64,000 bases of DNA from Leptasterias polaris (taxonomy: Eukaryota > Echinodermata > Asteroidea > Forcipulatida > Asteriidae): positions 3,038,001 through 3,102,000 of the forward strand of contig JAZGTN010000015.1 in the NCBI GenBank assembly GCA_037783415.1, in the 5' to 3' direction. Below are positions 8,701 through 58,445 of this stretch, piece after piece. The notes under the pieces were generated by a model that saw only the letters and a program-made list of their open reading frames with translations, made no database searches and was not told where the DNA came from. The position numbers and the translations under genes are program-made. Each line of letters begins with the position of its first letter. Within the stretch, counting starts at the first letter, position 1.

Positions 8701-11463
8701 GGGTGTTTGATGAGCTCTTTTGGGTGCTCTTTGAGCTCTTTTGGGTGTTTGATGAGCTCTTTTGGGTCTTTGTGATGAGCTCTTATGGGTCTTTGTGATG
8801 AGCTCTTTGGGGTCTTTGTGATGAGCTCTTTTGGGTGTTCGATGAGCTCTTATGGGTCTTTGTGATGAGCTCTTTTGGGTGTTCGATGAGCTCTTTTGGG
8901 TGTTTGATGAGCTCTTTTGGGTCTTTGTGATGAGCTCTTAGGGGTCTTTGTGATGAGCTCTTTTGGGTGTTTGATGAGCTCTTTTGGGTGTTCGATGAGC
9001 TCTTTTGAGTGTTTGTGATGAGTTGTTTGGGGGTATTGGGATCTCGAGAAGAGCCGGTTTAGTACTCGACGTTTCTACCAGTATGCATTGGTCTTCATCA
9101 GATAGTTAGAACTTCTGAGTTTTAATACAGTTCTATTAAATTTAATAGAGGACGGTAGCAATCGGAACGAGATACCACGAATCAACTCAGTTACCAAAAT
9201 CATATCAACAACAGCTTCTGGACTTTATAGGAATAGTTAAAACAAATCTGTGTATTCATTCATTGCCTGTTTTTATACGAGAAACACACCCTTAGGCCTA
9301 AATGATTTGTAATATTTCGAAATATTCTGTTTTGTGTTTATTGCCGAGAAATTTTGTGAAACACTTTTGTGATTGAACGATGTATCATTTTTCTTTCATC
9401 CCTTTATTCGTTTATTCATTCATTGTTGGTTTATTCATTAAAAATATCACATGGCAGCCGAGAGGGCTGAATTGCAGACATTGTACAAGTCAAATAGATA
9501 AAACGAAAGCTAGTCGTAAAACAGGCAGTTTGGTAAAAATACACTATCAACCATTTATATTGACTAAGTATAACAAAATGAAGATCTTTCGTAATTAAAA
9601 AAAGGAGGACAGTCCCTTTAAAGGTGTCTGAAATTTAGATGATGGCATCCTCTATGATGCCATCAACATCGACGTGTCACGCCATTACGGACAGCTGCGC
9701 CCAAAATCAACTCATTATAGACTGCACACTGACATCAGTTTGACACCAAGTCTCGCCCGGATGACTTTTACACTGTGACTTCAAACGACACGCCTTGGTA
9801 CATGACAACACTATTTTACCAAAGACCAGTATCCACACTTTGTGTGACCCAAAATATCCATAATTATAATAACAGTTAAAGTTGAATCTCAATCTGCAAT
9901 TGGAGTCACACGGAAATAGTGAAATGTTTTCACTGTTTGCAATTATTATCTTCTTTTTTTTTACTCGAACAAGATCACCACTATATAAAGTTGTTTTTTC
10001 ATACTCATTCTATATAGTAGTATTTTTGGCAACAATTTCAGGGCGGTGTATGCCCATGTTGTTGTGTATACCCTTTAATGTCTCCTTCAAAAGAATTGAT
10101 CTCCACGGGCACTCTATAGTTTTCGCTTGAAAATGAAAACAATTTGTGGAGTTGTGGAATATCCAGAATTTGTTTAATCTACCATAGTGTTGTAATGGCT
10201 GGTTACTGCAGTCGTGGTGTTGTTGAATGCATCTTTGTTTCGTTGGTGTTGCTGGGGTACCTTTGTCACCAGGTCTATTGTCGCAGTGAGCTTCGGGTTT
10301 TTCCTTTTATTGTTGTTGCTGTTTCGTTAACACTTTTCACAGGTTTACAGTTTCCCAAGCGCATTAGATATTATGAGTCTCCATCAATGTGTCTGTGTTT
10401 ACGTTTGAACTATCAACACAAGAACACCCTCTCGTCATGCGTGATTCACCGCTCTAATGGAGTCAAGGTTACTGCATCGGGGCGGACTTCCGAAATAAAA
10501 TCAAACTATGAAACACCGCTAAGTATACCCATAAATCGGAACCAATGATGTCAGCTGAGTGGCTTTTAAACCCCATAGTGTGAAGCATAGATGTGGAACA
10601 TCATTGACTAACTTGAGTATAAGCCTGTATAAAGACTGAAATATAATGATGGGTAGTTATAGCAGATGCAGAGTGAAGGGGAAACTTTTTCTGCATTGCG
10701 CCGGGGTTGGAAGAATTTGGTGGGATGGGGTAAACGAAGTTCAGTGTGATCATTAAAACAACGTCGGTGTCCTAGCCATAAAGAAAATAAATAGCTAAAT
10801 ATCCAAATCAGGTTTACAGTGTACTAAGAAGCAACGTGAAGAACAACCTGATAGTATGTTTTGGTTGTGTATCATTGAACCATAATGTAACCTATATAGG
10901 CCTACATGTAATTAAGAACTGGAGAAACCGACCCCCGCCCCATGCTTCCCCACTTAATTGGTGGGTCATTTCGTTACCACTCAGATAACTAGCCCCCGGG
11001 AATGTGTCAGAAAATACGTTTGAAGTGATACGAATTGATATAGCAATGACCAATTAAAAAGTCAAGAGTAGGCCCCTATAGCTTGCATTACGCCAGTCCG
11101 AAAGAGGGCGTGGTCGGATGAAAATGTACTTTTAGAAAAGGCACCGGATAAAGTTCTGATATGAAATTGTATACTCACAGCAGCGTCTTGGGGTGAGAGA
11201 CCAGCCTCTGCCGCCACAATCTCAAGAGTGATTTCATCCATGTTCTTGTTCTGCTTAAAATTCTCTTCGAGTATCTTTGCCTGTTGGGAGCTGACGTTGT
11301 TCACAACCTTGTCGTCAGGGGAGGCGAGCCGGGCCTCGGTGGCCGGGTTGTTCCTGGATGCGGCGCGCGGGGACCGCGGACCGGGCCCTCCAGGGCTTGT
11401 TGGCAAGACGGGGTACATTGTCGATGACGGGGACGGAGAAGTGGGCGTTTGCTGATCGCTCAT
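5701..11463 (-). CDS. HOPX: HOPX-like homeodomain protein (two coding exons; join 11179-11463 and 5701-5781)
   Basis: Small homeobox protein of 121 aa. Exon 1 encodes residues 1-95 and exon 2 residues 96-121. Both splice sites are clean (donor GCT|GTGAGT, acceptor TTTTTTTCAG|AGA, phase 0). The N-terminal 50 residues are rich in Ser, Pro and Gly. The homeodomain fits residues 50-109 with canonical spacing: Leu16 = L65, Phe20 = F69, Leu40 = L89, Trp48 = W97, Phe49 = F98, Gln50 = Q99, Asn51 = N100, Trp56 = W105. The segments ILEENF and AAEAGLS, together with the exon junction just before the WF motif, point to the HOPX family. Vertebrate HOPX is about 73 aa, is an atypical homeodomain that does not bind DNA, and acts through partners such as SRF and HDAC2. 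This protein keeps Asn51 and Gln50, so DNA binding is plausible here. It could instead be another divergent PRD-class homeobox protein. Family assignment rests on remembered sequence. Confidence 0.82.
6118..6762. mobile_element. 645-bp TIR element with perfect 29-bp inverted ends
   Basis: The left end starts CGTCGCGCGTACCACGAACC and the right end is its exact reverse complement over 29 bp (6118-6146 and 6734-6762). It is flanked on both sides by AAAT (6114-6117 and 6763-6766), a likely 4-bp target duplication. The interior has three copies of TAGGTCACTTTGTGAAAA (near 6350, 6433 and 6558) and an internal partial copy of the end near 6465-6485. No transposase is encoded, so it is non-autonomous. 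Perfect ends suggest recent activity. Confidence 0.85.
6834..6997. mobile_element. 164-bp hairpin element, copy A
   Basis: The two halves are inverted repeats around a centre near 6915 (CCATTAAGCCC at the left, GGGCTTAATGG at the right; GATCACCATTTGAG and its partner in the middle). A copy of the same length is at 62402-62565 with only about three differences. It has no coding capacity and is MITE-like. Confidence 0.85.
7230..7452. mobile_element. Fragment of the GGATTGGGCGCTTT TIR family
   Basis: The right end AAGCGCCCAATCCGAAGAC followed by CCCCTTTAA matches the elements at 4151-4420 and 32295-32540. The internal GGTCTGCCATTTTGTTGAG is also shared in inverted form with the 4151 copy. A clear left end is not seen. 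Confidence 0.5.
8247..9040. repeat. Minisatellite, about 0.8 kb, 21-23 bp unit with SacI site
   Basis: A tandem array of GAGCTCTTTTGGGTGTTTGAT-type units in three variants: about 21 bp ending GTTTGAT or GTTCGAT, about 21 bp ending GCTCTTT, and about 23 bp ending CTTTGTGAT. The variants come in repeated blocks, giving a higher-order pattern. Point changes (TTATGG, TTTGGGG, TTAGGGG) also recur in blocks. The units happen to leave open frames on the plus strand (FWVFDEL type), but the units vary in length and I do not regard these as coding. It lies inside the intron of the HOPX-like gene. Confidence 0.95.
9060..9115 (-). ncRNA. Hammerhead-ribozyme-like motif, possibly of a Penelope-like element
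   Basis: On the minus strand CTGATGA is followed by a short stem (ACCA paired with TGGT around an 8-nt loop), then GAAAC and GTC, which is the order of the hammerhead core with minimal stem III. Penelope-like retroelements are known to carry such minimal type I ribozymes. Stem I pairing is weak by eye, so it may be a decayed or chance match. Confidence 0.4.
9720..9880. repeat. Fragment of a dispersed element with ACCAAGTA/GACTTGG motifs
   Basis: ATTTTACCAAAGACCAGTATCC followed by TTTGTGTGACCC resembles, in the same orientation, a segment at 44670-44720. It is short and decayed, without clear ends. Confidence 0.3.
11179..11463 (-). CDS. HOPX: HOPX-like gene, coding exon 1 (residues 1-95)
   Basis: 285 bp, phase 0 at its end. 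The ATG at 11463 opens MSDQQTPTSP. It encodes the flexible Ser/Pro/Gly-rich N terminus and homeodomain helices 1-2. The donor on the minus strand is GCTGCT|GTGAGT. The exon is much more GC-rich (local CpGs at 11290-11400) than the flanking DNA, as expected near the start of a gene. Confidence 0.85.
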
Positions 11464-12713
11464 GATGTTGCCTTTGTTGAAGACCTTTAAAAGTCTGAAT
11501 CCGTAAAATGTTTTCTACACAGCTCTTTCTCCAACAGAGAGCACTCTAAGCAGGGCGAGTTTCGAAGTGAGCAGAGCTGAACAGTAGGCACTTTATTGAC
11601 TCCCGAAATTGTCGATGTGTTTATTCGGCAGATAACAATCCAACATTTACAACCATCGCAAGGCGAAACTAATCAAATAAATAGCAAGATTCTAGACTTA
11701 ATAAAAACATGCCTCATGTCCTGCCATAGGAGTCCTTACAGTTTCACGGGTGGACTTCTATAAAAAATAGTCACAAGTTGCAAAAAATCCCCAGTTTATC
11801 ACTGAACAGCCAACGGTGCAGGTGAAGTGCAATCACAAGCGATAGATGGCACAATAAACTAAAAGCACAACAGCAAGAAATGGAGCAGAATTGCCAAAAA
11901 CAACAACACTTGTATGCTGCCAGTCAGGCTATATTTAGTATGAGGTTTACGCGATGCATGAACGGAAGGTTTGACGGTCAAATGCGCCACACGGCCCCCA
12001 CAAATTTCAATGACACACTGATGGTCCAATATTACTGCATCCGGCGAGCTCTCATCACTTTGCATAATTCCAATGCTGACTGATACTACACTCTCTCACA
12101 GCCCATCAGTAATTATTATGATGTCGTGTCATCGAAGCAGCAGAAAGACCCTGGGGGAAACTTTCACTCCTCCCTTCAGCAAATTACAGAGTGAGAAACA
12201 AATACTGCAAAGTGGAAACTCCGGTGGGTGGTGGTGGATGTTTTTGTTTTTTTTGTATAATGAGCGGTCGAAAATTGGTGTTGATTTCGAAATGGGGTAG
12301 CGTTACTCTCGCGTAACGCGGTAATGAATGAGAACTGCGATAAATATTTACCGTATTGTCCGTTTGGGCCCACTCCATCTAGCCTGGGAACACAACCATC
12401 TGTTCACACCAAAGGCGATATTGGATGACAAAGGCTAACCCTTTACAGCCCCCAGATATTAAACCCCAAAACTATTTATTAATATTTTCGCATACGGGCG
12501 ATCGGATCACAACAGGCCTTTTCATGGATCAGGAGCACCAAATGGACTGGAAAAAACATGGTTGGAGTCAGCTGAGTTGATGTGTGATAGAAATGCAAAG
12601 AATACGAGGGATTAGATAGGACTCCCCCTACGCAAAAAGCACCTTGAAAAGTACAAATCGGAGAAAGGAATAAACACCAGTTCCGAACTGGTTCAACCAT
12701 GAGTGGATGATTT

Positions 12714-12805
12714 TAGTCTTGATCGGCGACGCTAGTTTTAGAAGTAATTGCCGGTAGAGGGCGCAGAATCGATTGGTCAAGAGGGACTGGGCAAGTCTAC
12801 GAATC
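12714..12805. repeat. Dispersed repeat, copy 1
   Basis: A roughly 90-bp segment with TAGTCTTGATCGGCGACGCT and GTAGAGGGCGCAG. It matches 16146-16255 over most of its length. Family unknown. Confidence 0.6.
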
Positions 12806-13237
12806 TGGCCCAAAACATAACTTGAGTGAGGTGTTGCATTTATTTTACAAAGGATTTATGGCCTGGCTGCTTTACAATAAAATCATAAAGAAACATCTGT
12901 CTGGATTGAGGCAATTTTGTCAGTTTAACTGCTCTAAATAAAAGACAAACAACCAAACAACAAACAAACACACCAAAAAACAAACAAGAATTGTTAGTTA
13001 TTATAACAATGAGTTATTTTCATTTATTTCTTTTATCAGTGAGTTATTGTTAAAATAACAAAGTTGTCGTTATTGAAACAACAATACAGTTATTGTTATT
13101 ATTTATTACAAAATGTTAACATCGATTGCAAAATGTGAGTGTGTGCTTCGAATTACTGACACAACCCTGTGAAACTATTAGTATCGGGAATAAAACAAAG
13201 GTGATAGACATGTGAGAGTAAAATGCAACACATGGTG

Positions 13238-13480
13238 TGTCGTGGCCGAGCAATCAAGTGCATAGGACTCAAGTTTTGATGACTGAATAATCAAAGTATT
13301 GGTTCGATTCCCGGTCATGACACTTGTTTCCTTGAGCAAGGCACTTAACCATAAATTGCTTCTCTTAACCCAGGTGTATAAGTGGAAACCTGCAAGGGCT
13401 GGGACAGTTATTGTGTTGATTAACCTATTGGGGCTAATGTCTAAGTAGATTGGAGTTGAGAAAGTTTAAGGTATTGTCCA
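13238..13480 (+). mobile_element. tRNA-derived SINE, family B (GTGGCCGAG head), copy 1
   Basis: The A-box-like GTCGTGGCCGAGCAATCAAG and B-box-like GGTTCGATTCCCGGTCATGA are followed by a body with CCTTGAGCAAGGCACTTAAC. Related copies are at 19365, 28872, 32823, 38080, 46668, 49966 and 54225. The head resembles tRNA-Leu or tRNA-Ser. Confidence 0.75.
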
Positions 13481-13524
13481 ATTATACCTAATGAACAGCG
13501 ATAATAATGTTGTAAACCGCCTTG

Positions 13525-13710
13525 ATGTAGCCACCATGCCAGGAATTTCATCTTTGAGAGGGCAAGGCAATTGTCATTTTGCAAAGGGCACTTCCATTGG
13601 AAAATTGTTAAGGTCTATGGGAAACTTTTCAAGGGGCACCAAGGCCAAGACCAGGGCAACTAGAGGCCGGTCTCAGTGGCCTCTGTGTCATTCCAGGCCT
13701 GAGCTACAAG
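13525..13710. repeat. Dispersed repeat (GAGAGGGCAAGGC...), copy 1
   Basis: GAGAGGGCAAGGCAATTGTC, then AACTTTTCAAGGGGCACC and CCAGGGCAACTAGAGGCC. Related copies are at 40285-40440, 42020-42150 and (inverted) 49350-49480. It overlaps a meaningless 172-codon open frame. Confidence 0.65.
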
Positions 13711-14645
13711 AATATGCGCTATTTAAGACCCAGTATTTTAAGTATTTCTTACATGCCTTTTCAAGTTCTTCAATAATTCCAGAGGGCTTTATATTTTTTT
13801 TCAATTCCACTATTTTCAATATGATTCATTTCCACACAACCTGTACCATTCATCACTTTCTGCCTCATTTTAACATATCCGTGACTTGTTACAAAACAAG
13901 ACTGCAGTCATCTTTTGATAGCAGAATAACTATGCAAAAATATAACAATACCCGTGTTTACCAAATGATTACAAATGACAAACAAATGAATTGTGACTTG
14001 TCAATATAATGGGCAAGCTTAAAAACAGTATTTTGTATGTTTTGAATACTTTATAAATTAATTAATTAAATAAATAAGTGAATATAGATAACTTTTTATT
14101 AAGTAGATTGAGTTGTTGTGTATTTAACAAAAACAGCATAAATATAAATATATTACTTTCAATTTGGTTCACATTATTAATTTTTACAGTTGGCCCTTAG
14201 CATGAAATATGCTAATAAGATTCACTCTCGGCAGACACTATTGGTTGGCAAACGCTATAGAGTTGTGCACTAGGCAGACACACAAACACAGACGTGTCAT
14301 GCCACCATCAGACCCAAACAAAATGGCGCAATGTACCTTCATTTTGCCAACCAGTAGAGTTAGTGCACATGCACGTTTTTGCGATTTACATAAATTATTT
14401 CATGAGATTGGTCTATTACATTTATATATCTGTAGGGAAGGAAAGCTCACTTGACCACAAATCCGACGACGTAATGATAAAACATTACTTGCACCCACCT
14501 ACTCCAAAACAGACAGACAAACAACCTGGAAAGTGACTAACAGCACAACCTCATTCAAGAGGTAACCTCTGCTTGGTCTAAAATGATATAAATTTAGTTC
14601 TTCATCAACACAGAATAAAGCAGCTCATTTGTCAAAAAAATACCA

Positions 14646-14795
14646 GCTTGATTTCACAAAAGCAATGTGATGCACCTTAAGATGAGTTGTCAGTATTACC
14701 ATAGTGATTTTTATTGTGACATCACACTTTGCTTAGCAATTAAGATTGATACACAGAACAGTTAAGATCAATCTTAGCTCTTTGTGAAATCGACC
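14646..14795. mobile_element. TIR element (TTGATTTCACAAA ends), copy 1
   Basis: The left end has TTGATTTCACAAAAGC, the right end has GCTCTTTGTGAAATC inverted, and the middle has GTGACATCACACTTTGCTTA. Related copies are at about 22447-22590 and 33411-33560, with a partial copy at 46545-46650. Confidence 0.7.
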
Positions 14796-14884
14796 AAAGG
14801 ATGAGTTATTCCCTATTTATCTGTTGTTCATAATGATATACAATTTTTTTTAAATATAAAATTAAGTATGGTTTGAGCCATTAT

Positions 14885-14980
14885 TACGCTCGTTGATCTG
14901 GAGGTCAAGAAATCTGTGCTAGAATGCGGGGGGTTGTGGGTTCGAACACCACCGGGGTAGTAAGCCTATGGATTTTGTTT
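14885..14980 (+). repeat. tRNA-like SINE head
   Basis: The A-box-like CGTTGATCTGGAGGTCAAGA and B-box GGGTTCGAACACC are spaced like a tRNA with a variable arm. No good acceptor stem is seen, so it is probably a SINE head and not a gene. Confidence 0.4.
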
Positions 14981-15187
14981 TTCTGCAGTAAAGAGAGAGC
15001 ACTGAGTACACAGTGCTTATCACGCATCAGAGTACGGTAAAACAATGAGTAGTTTTCTTTATCGCCTATGAACTTATTACATCTATCAAAATATCATACA
15101 AATTTGATAACATTTCCAGAGGTTTGTTGTGCTGTTCTTAAATGATTAGATTTTTTTTAAAGACCAACAATCTACCATAGGCCACCA

Positions 15188-15291
15188 TGAGATATGGTGG
15201 ACACAATACTATGACAGTATTAGGTTTGGGTAAATTTGTCTGTATATACCTACACCAAACAGTGCACTCCTCAAGTGCCCACCACATCTCA
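15188..15291. mobile_element. Short hairpin element, copy 1
   Basis: TGAGATATGGTGGACAC at the left and GTGCCCACCACATCTCA at the right are inverted. The same 104-bp unit is at 35947-36050. Confidence 0.7.
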
Positions 15292-16145
15292 AAAAGCCCA
15301 ATACATTTGGCAGGGTGTTTTGTTCAACATAAATTGATGAAGACAACCCATCATGTTTCCACATAAAAATAAATCACTGATTTTAGAATTATTGCACGTC
15401 ACAACTCACAACAACTGCACCTTACAACAACAAACAAAAAATCTACCAACATAACTCTTACGACAGATTCATCTAAAAAGCCTGTCACAAAAGTTGGTTT
15501 GAATAACACATAATTGCACTTATTAATGTGAGTGATTAAAAAAAATTGTTAATTTTTCAAAAATAACATCTGGCGTGTCTAAAATGCACAACAGTTAATC
15601 CCACAGTACTTGGAAATCTGTATAAAAATCACGTTTTTCTTGATAGAATTTTGATATTTACAAGAATAAAATAATACAGTAGTTACATATGTTCGATAAA
15701 TATTTTGTGGTATATACAGCAAGACGTCTTTGATAAAAAAATACAACACCTTGAGTTAGAACCTTCTATATATTCCGACCCCCCTATGTTCCGACATCCC
15801 TATATTCTGAAAAGGCTAGGCGCTACGCACAGTCTATATAACTCAGCAGTCCAAACAAATATGAATCTTTAAGTAATGAAGAGAAATCCACATAACAAAT
15901 AATAACTCTTCAATATTGAATTCCCCACCTTTTCGGCGTTGCACTCTTTCACGATGTTGGCACAACCCAGCATCTAGCACCCCCTGGTGAAAATAAACAG
16001 GCCTGTGCACCATTGATTTTTTTTTTTTTTTAATAATAAAAATAATATAGTACTTTGGTTTTACCCTTACACCAATGTTTAAAATCTGCTTAGTAAAATG
16101 CGGTGGTCCCGGGTTCAAATCCCACCCGAGTACTATGCAGATTTC

Positions 16146-16255
16146 TTCTTAACATAGTCTTGATTGGCGACACTAGTTTTTGGTCACCAGTAGAGGGCGC
16201 AACATCAACTGGCTCGGAGGGACAGGGCAAGTCTATGAATCTTGATCAAAACTTT
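16146..16255. repeat. Dispersed repeat, copy 2
   Basis: Matches 12714-12805 (TTGATTGGCGACACTAG, AGTAGAGGGCGCAACATC, GACAGGGCAAGTCTATGAAT). Confidence 0.6.
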
Positions 16256-17622
16256 TTGATCCAGATGTTTGTTTGATACAGATATCTCTTCTTCAGTAAT
16301 TCATGTTGCGATATCAGCGACTATGTTAACAAAACAAATTTCGCTGATACAGATGTTTGTTTGAAACATCTTTTCTCCAGTAAATTGTGTTGCGATATCG
16401 ACTTCAACAAAACAAACGTTGCCACTCAAGACTAGACTCAACACTGAGTCGAAGTGCTTATCAACCATGGTGTGAGAGTAAAAAATACATATATAAAGAT
16501 AAATAAAACAGGATGAGAAAAAGAAAAACATTTTTCCATTTAAAATTTTTCCATCCACTCTGAATAATTCAAACTCAGTGAGTTCAATTGATTGTCCTTA
16601 ATAATAGCTAAATTTATCATTGCAAAATGTCCGGCAAATATTTAAAGAAAATAAACAAAATCCTGAATTAAAATCACGACTTTTCGGACATCTTAAATTT
16701 GTTCTCACTCATTCTTGATTCTTGAAAAATTAAGTCCAATCACAACACAAATTTATGTTCATGTCGCACCACATAGCATAGCCACAACTCTCTATTTCTA
16801 CCCAACAGAGGGCGCTCCAACACTCCACCACTATGTTTTTGCAAGGCTAAAAATTTCAGGGACCATTTTTTTGTTTCTGGTTATGGCAACATTCAAAGTA
16901 TGGGTGACAGAATCACCAGTGGACAATCTCCTGCCACACCAGCACTCTACCAACTGAGCCTTAGCAATATTTTCTGCAGTCTAGTGAAACTACGCCATGG
17001 TGTAAGCGTTTTGTAGATCCATTCCCACTTTTAGAACTCAATATTCTTTCAGCTCATGTTTGTTTGGCCAATACTTATGTTTCATGACGTAATCTGTTCC
17101 ATTTGATGAATTCCAAAATGTGAATATAAGACTGGTCAAATCTTGGGTCATATCATATTTGAAAACAGACCAATTTACAATTCTTCCCACAGTACTCATC
17201 TTTCGAACAATCATTTCAAGTCCAAAAAAAAAAAATTGTTATCCTTTACAATAATTTTCTGGAATGATGGAATGATGACAGAAATTAATAACCTTCTCAA
17301 ATAATCTATCATTAATTACATTTCAATAAAAACATACAGGACAAATTATTTGTTGTGACATTTACGATACTATTTAAGCGTGGCCGTACAAAAAGGTGGC
17401 ATGGAAAAATTGAGGAAGGATCTTTTGCAAAATTAAGACAGAAAAAAAATTAGGGCAGAAATCTTCTTCACTATGTGACAGAAGTCTAATTGACAAGAGC
17501 CTGTAGGACATTCTCCAGCCTGCAGAATACAGAACCATTTCTGAATGGGTTATCAGAAGTTTGAAGATCATTCTGCAGTGCTTCAAGTACACAAGCAGGC
17601 ACTGTTAACCAGTAACTGTTGC

Positions 17623-17736
17623 CTACACACATTCTGCAGAGTCTGCAGAACACCTACAGCCTACACACACTCTGCATAGTCTGCAGAATACCTGCAGCAT
17701 ACACACATTCTGCAGAGTCTGCAGAATACCTGCAGC
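17623..17736. repeat. 38-bp tandem repeat, three copies
   Basis: Three adjacent 38-bp units: 17623-17660, 17661-17698 and 17699-17736. Each contains CTGCAGAGTCTGCAGAA or a close variant and ends CCTGCAGC or CCTACAGC. It is within 350 bp downstream of the ANKRD55 stop codon, so it is probably in the 3' UTR. Confidence 0.9.
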
Positions 17737-17958
17737 CGTCAGAATGTGGCAACCGTCTTGTTTTCTTCCATTCAATCAACTAATTGAAACCAAACTAAGG
17801 CGGGAGGATAAACAGTCCGTCCTCCTTTTCGCACCATGCAAACTACTTTCATTGTCACTTCTGCAGACTGGTAAAATGACAAAGATGATGGGCAGAATAA
17901 TACAAAACCTATTGAATTGATCAACTCTTACTACAGAATGACATCGAGTATGGCTTGG

Positions 17959-57944
<39,986 letters not shown>

Positions 57945-58252
57945 CTTACACCAAGTAAGAGGCAGAGAGTCTCTCAGTGATGACACGGCACAGGAAGAGT
58001 CCACCCAGGGTAGCCATGACAGCTAAGCTCAGAACGAAGAGCAGGTCATTTAATCCAGGCTTGCAGAGAAGATAATCCTAGGATTGCGCTAATGAGGTCA
58101 AAGTGCATCCACCCTCAGTGGTTTGGTGCTTCCGTCATCAAAGTTGCATCGTGCAAAAGTCGCTCTGTAGATGCTCTTAATGTCAAATAAAGCACTGCAA
58201 GGAAAAACACAAATTTGTAAATTTACATCGTATCTCAAACACGACTCTCGGG

Positions 58253-58445
58253 GCATTGTCACACGAGGCAATTTTTACGAGCAACTTAGAGACATCAACC
58301 TCTGTACACAAAAGCAACACTTGTTGCACAATTGTACAACAATTTTTGTGTGTGGAAACTTGAATTGTGGATGCCGTTTTTCTGAGCTGAAGTTTGTCTG
58401 AAAGTACACGTAGTTGCCTTTAAAATGCCTCCTGTGACATGGTCT
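58253..58445. mobile_element. TIR element (GGCATTGTCACA ends), decayed copy
   Basis: Left GGGGCATTGTCACACGAGGC, right GCCTCCTGTGACATGGTC; related to 56122-56335. Confidence 0.6.

Larger units (their letters stand above)
5782..11178 (-). other. Intron of the HOPX-like gene (5.4 kb)
   Basis: GT-AG intron filled with repeats: a 645-bp TIR element (6118-6762), a 164-bp hairpin element (6834-6997), a TIR fragment (about 7230-7452), a minisatellite (about 8247-9040) and a hammerhead-like motif next to it (about 9060-9115, minus). No further exon is recognised, and the open frames seen inside it (for example 10144-10548) begin at non-ATG codons and have no family features. Confidence 0.75.
11464..17958. 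other. DNA between the HOPX-like 5' end and the ANKRD55 stop codon
   Basis: This should hold the HOPX-like promoter (just above 11463) and the ANKRD55 3' UTR (just below 17959). I see no exon. It contains a SINE (13238-13480), members of two unclassified repeat families (12714-12800 with 16146-16240; 13525-13710), a TIR element (14646-14795), a tRNA-like head (14885-14980), a hairpin element (15188-15291) and a 38-bp tandem repeat (17623-17736). I did not find a confident poly(A) signal. Confidence 0.55.

Noticed and set aside
8247..9040. CRISPR-like regular array
   Set aside because: Direct head-to-tail units without unique spacers, in an animal genome; it is a minisatellite.
10144..10548. 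134-codon plus-strand open frame with hydrophobic segments
   Set aside because: It begins at TTG and not ATG, lies in the HOPX-like intron, and has no family features or splice context.
13491..14009. 172-codon plus-strand open frame
   Set aside because: Its start covers a dispersed repeat (13525-13710) found in three other places. The remainder is low-complexity AT-rich sequence with no domain.
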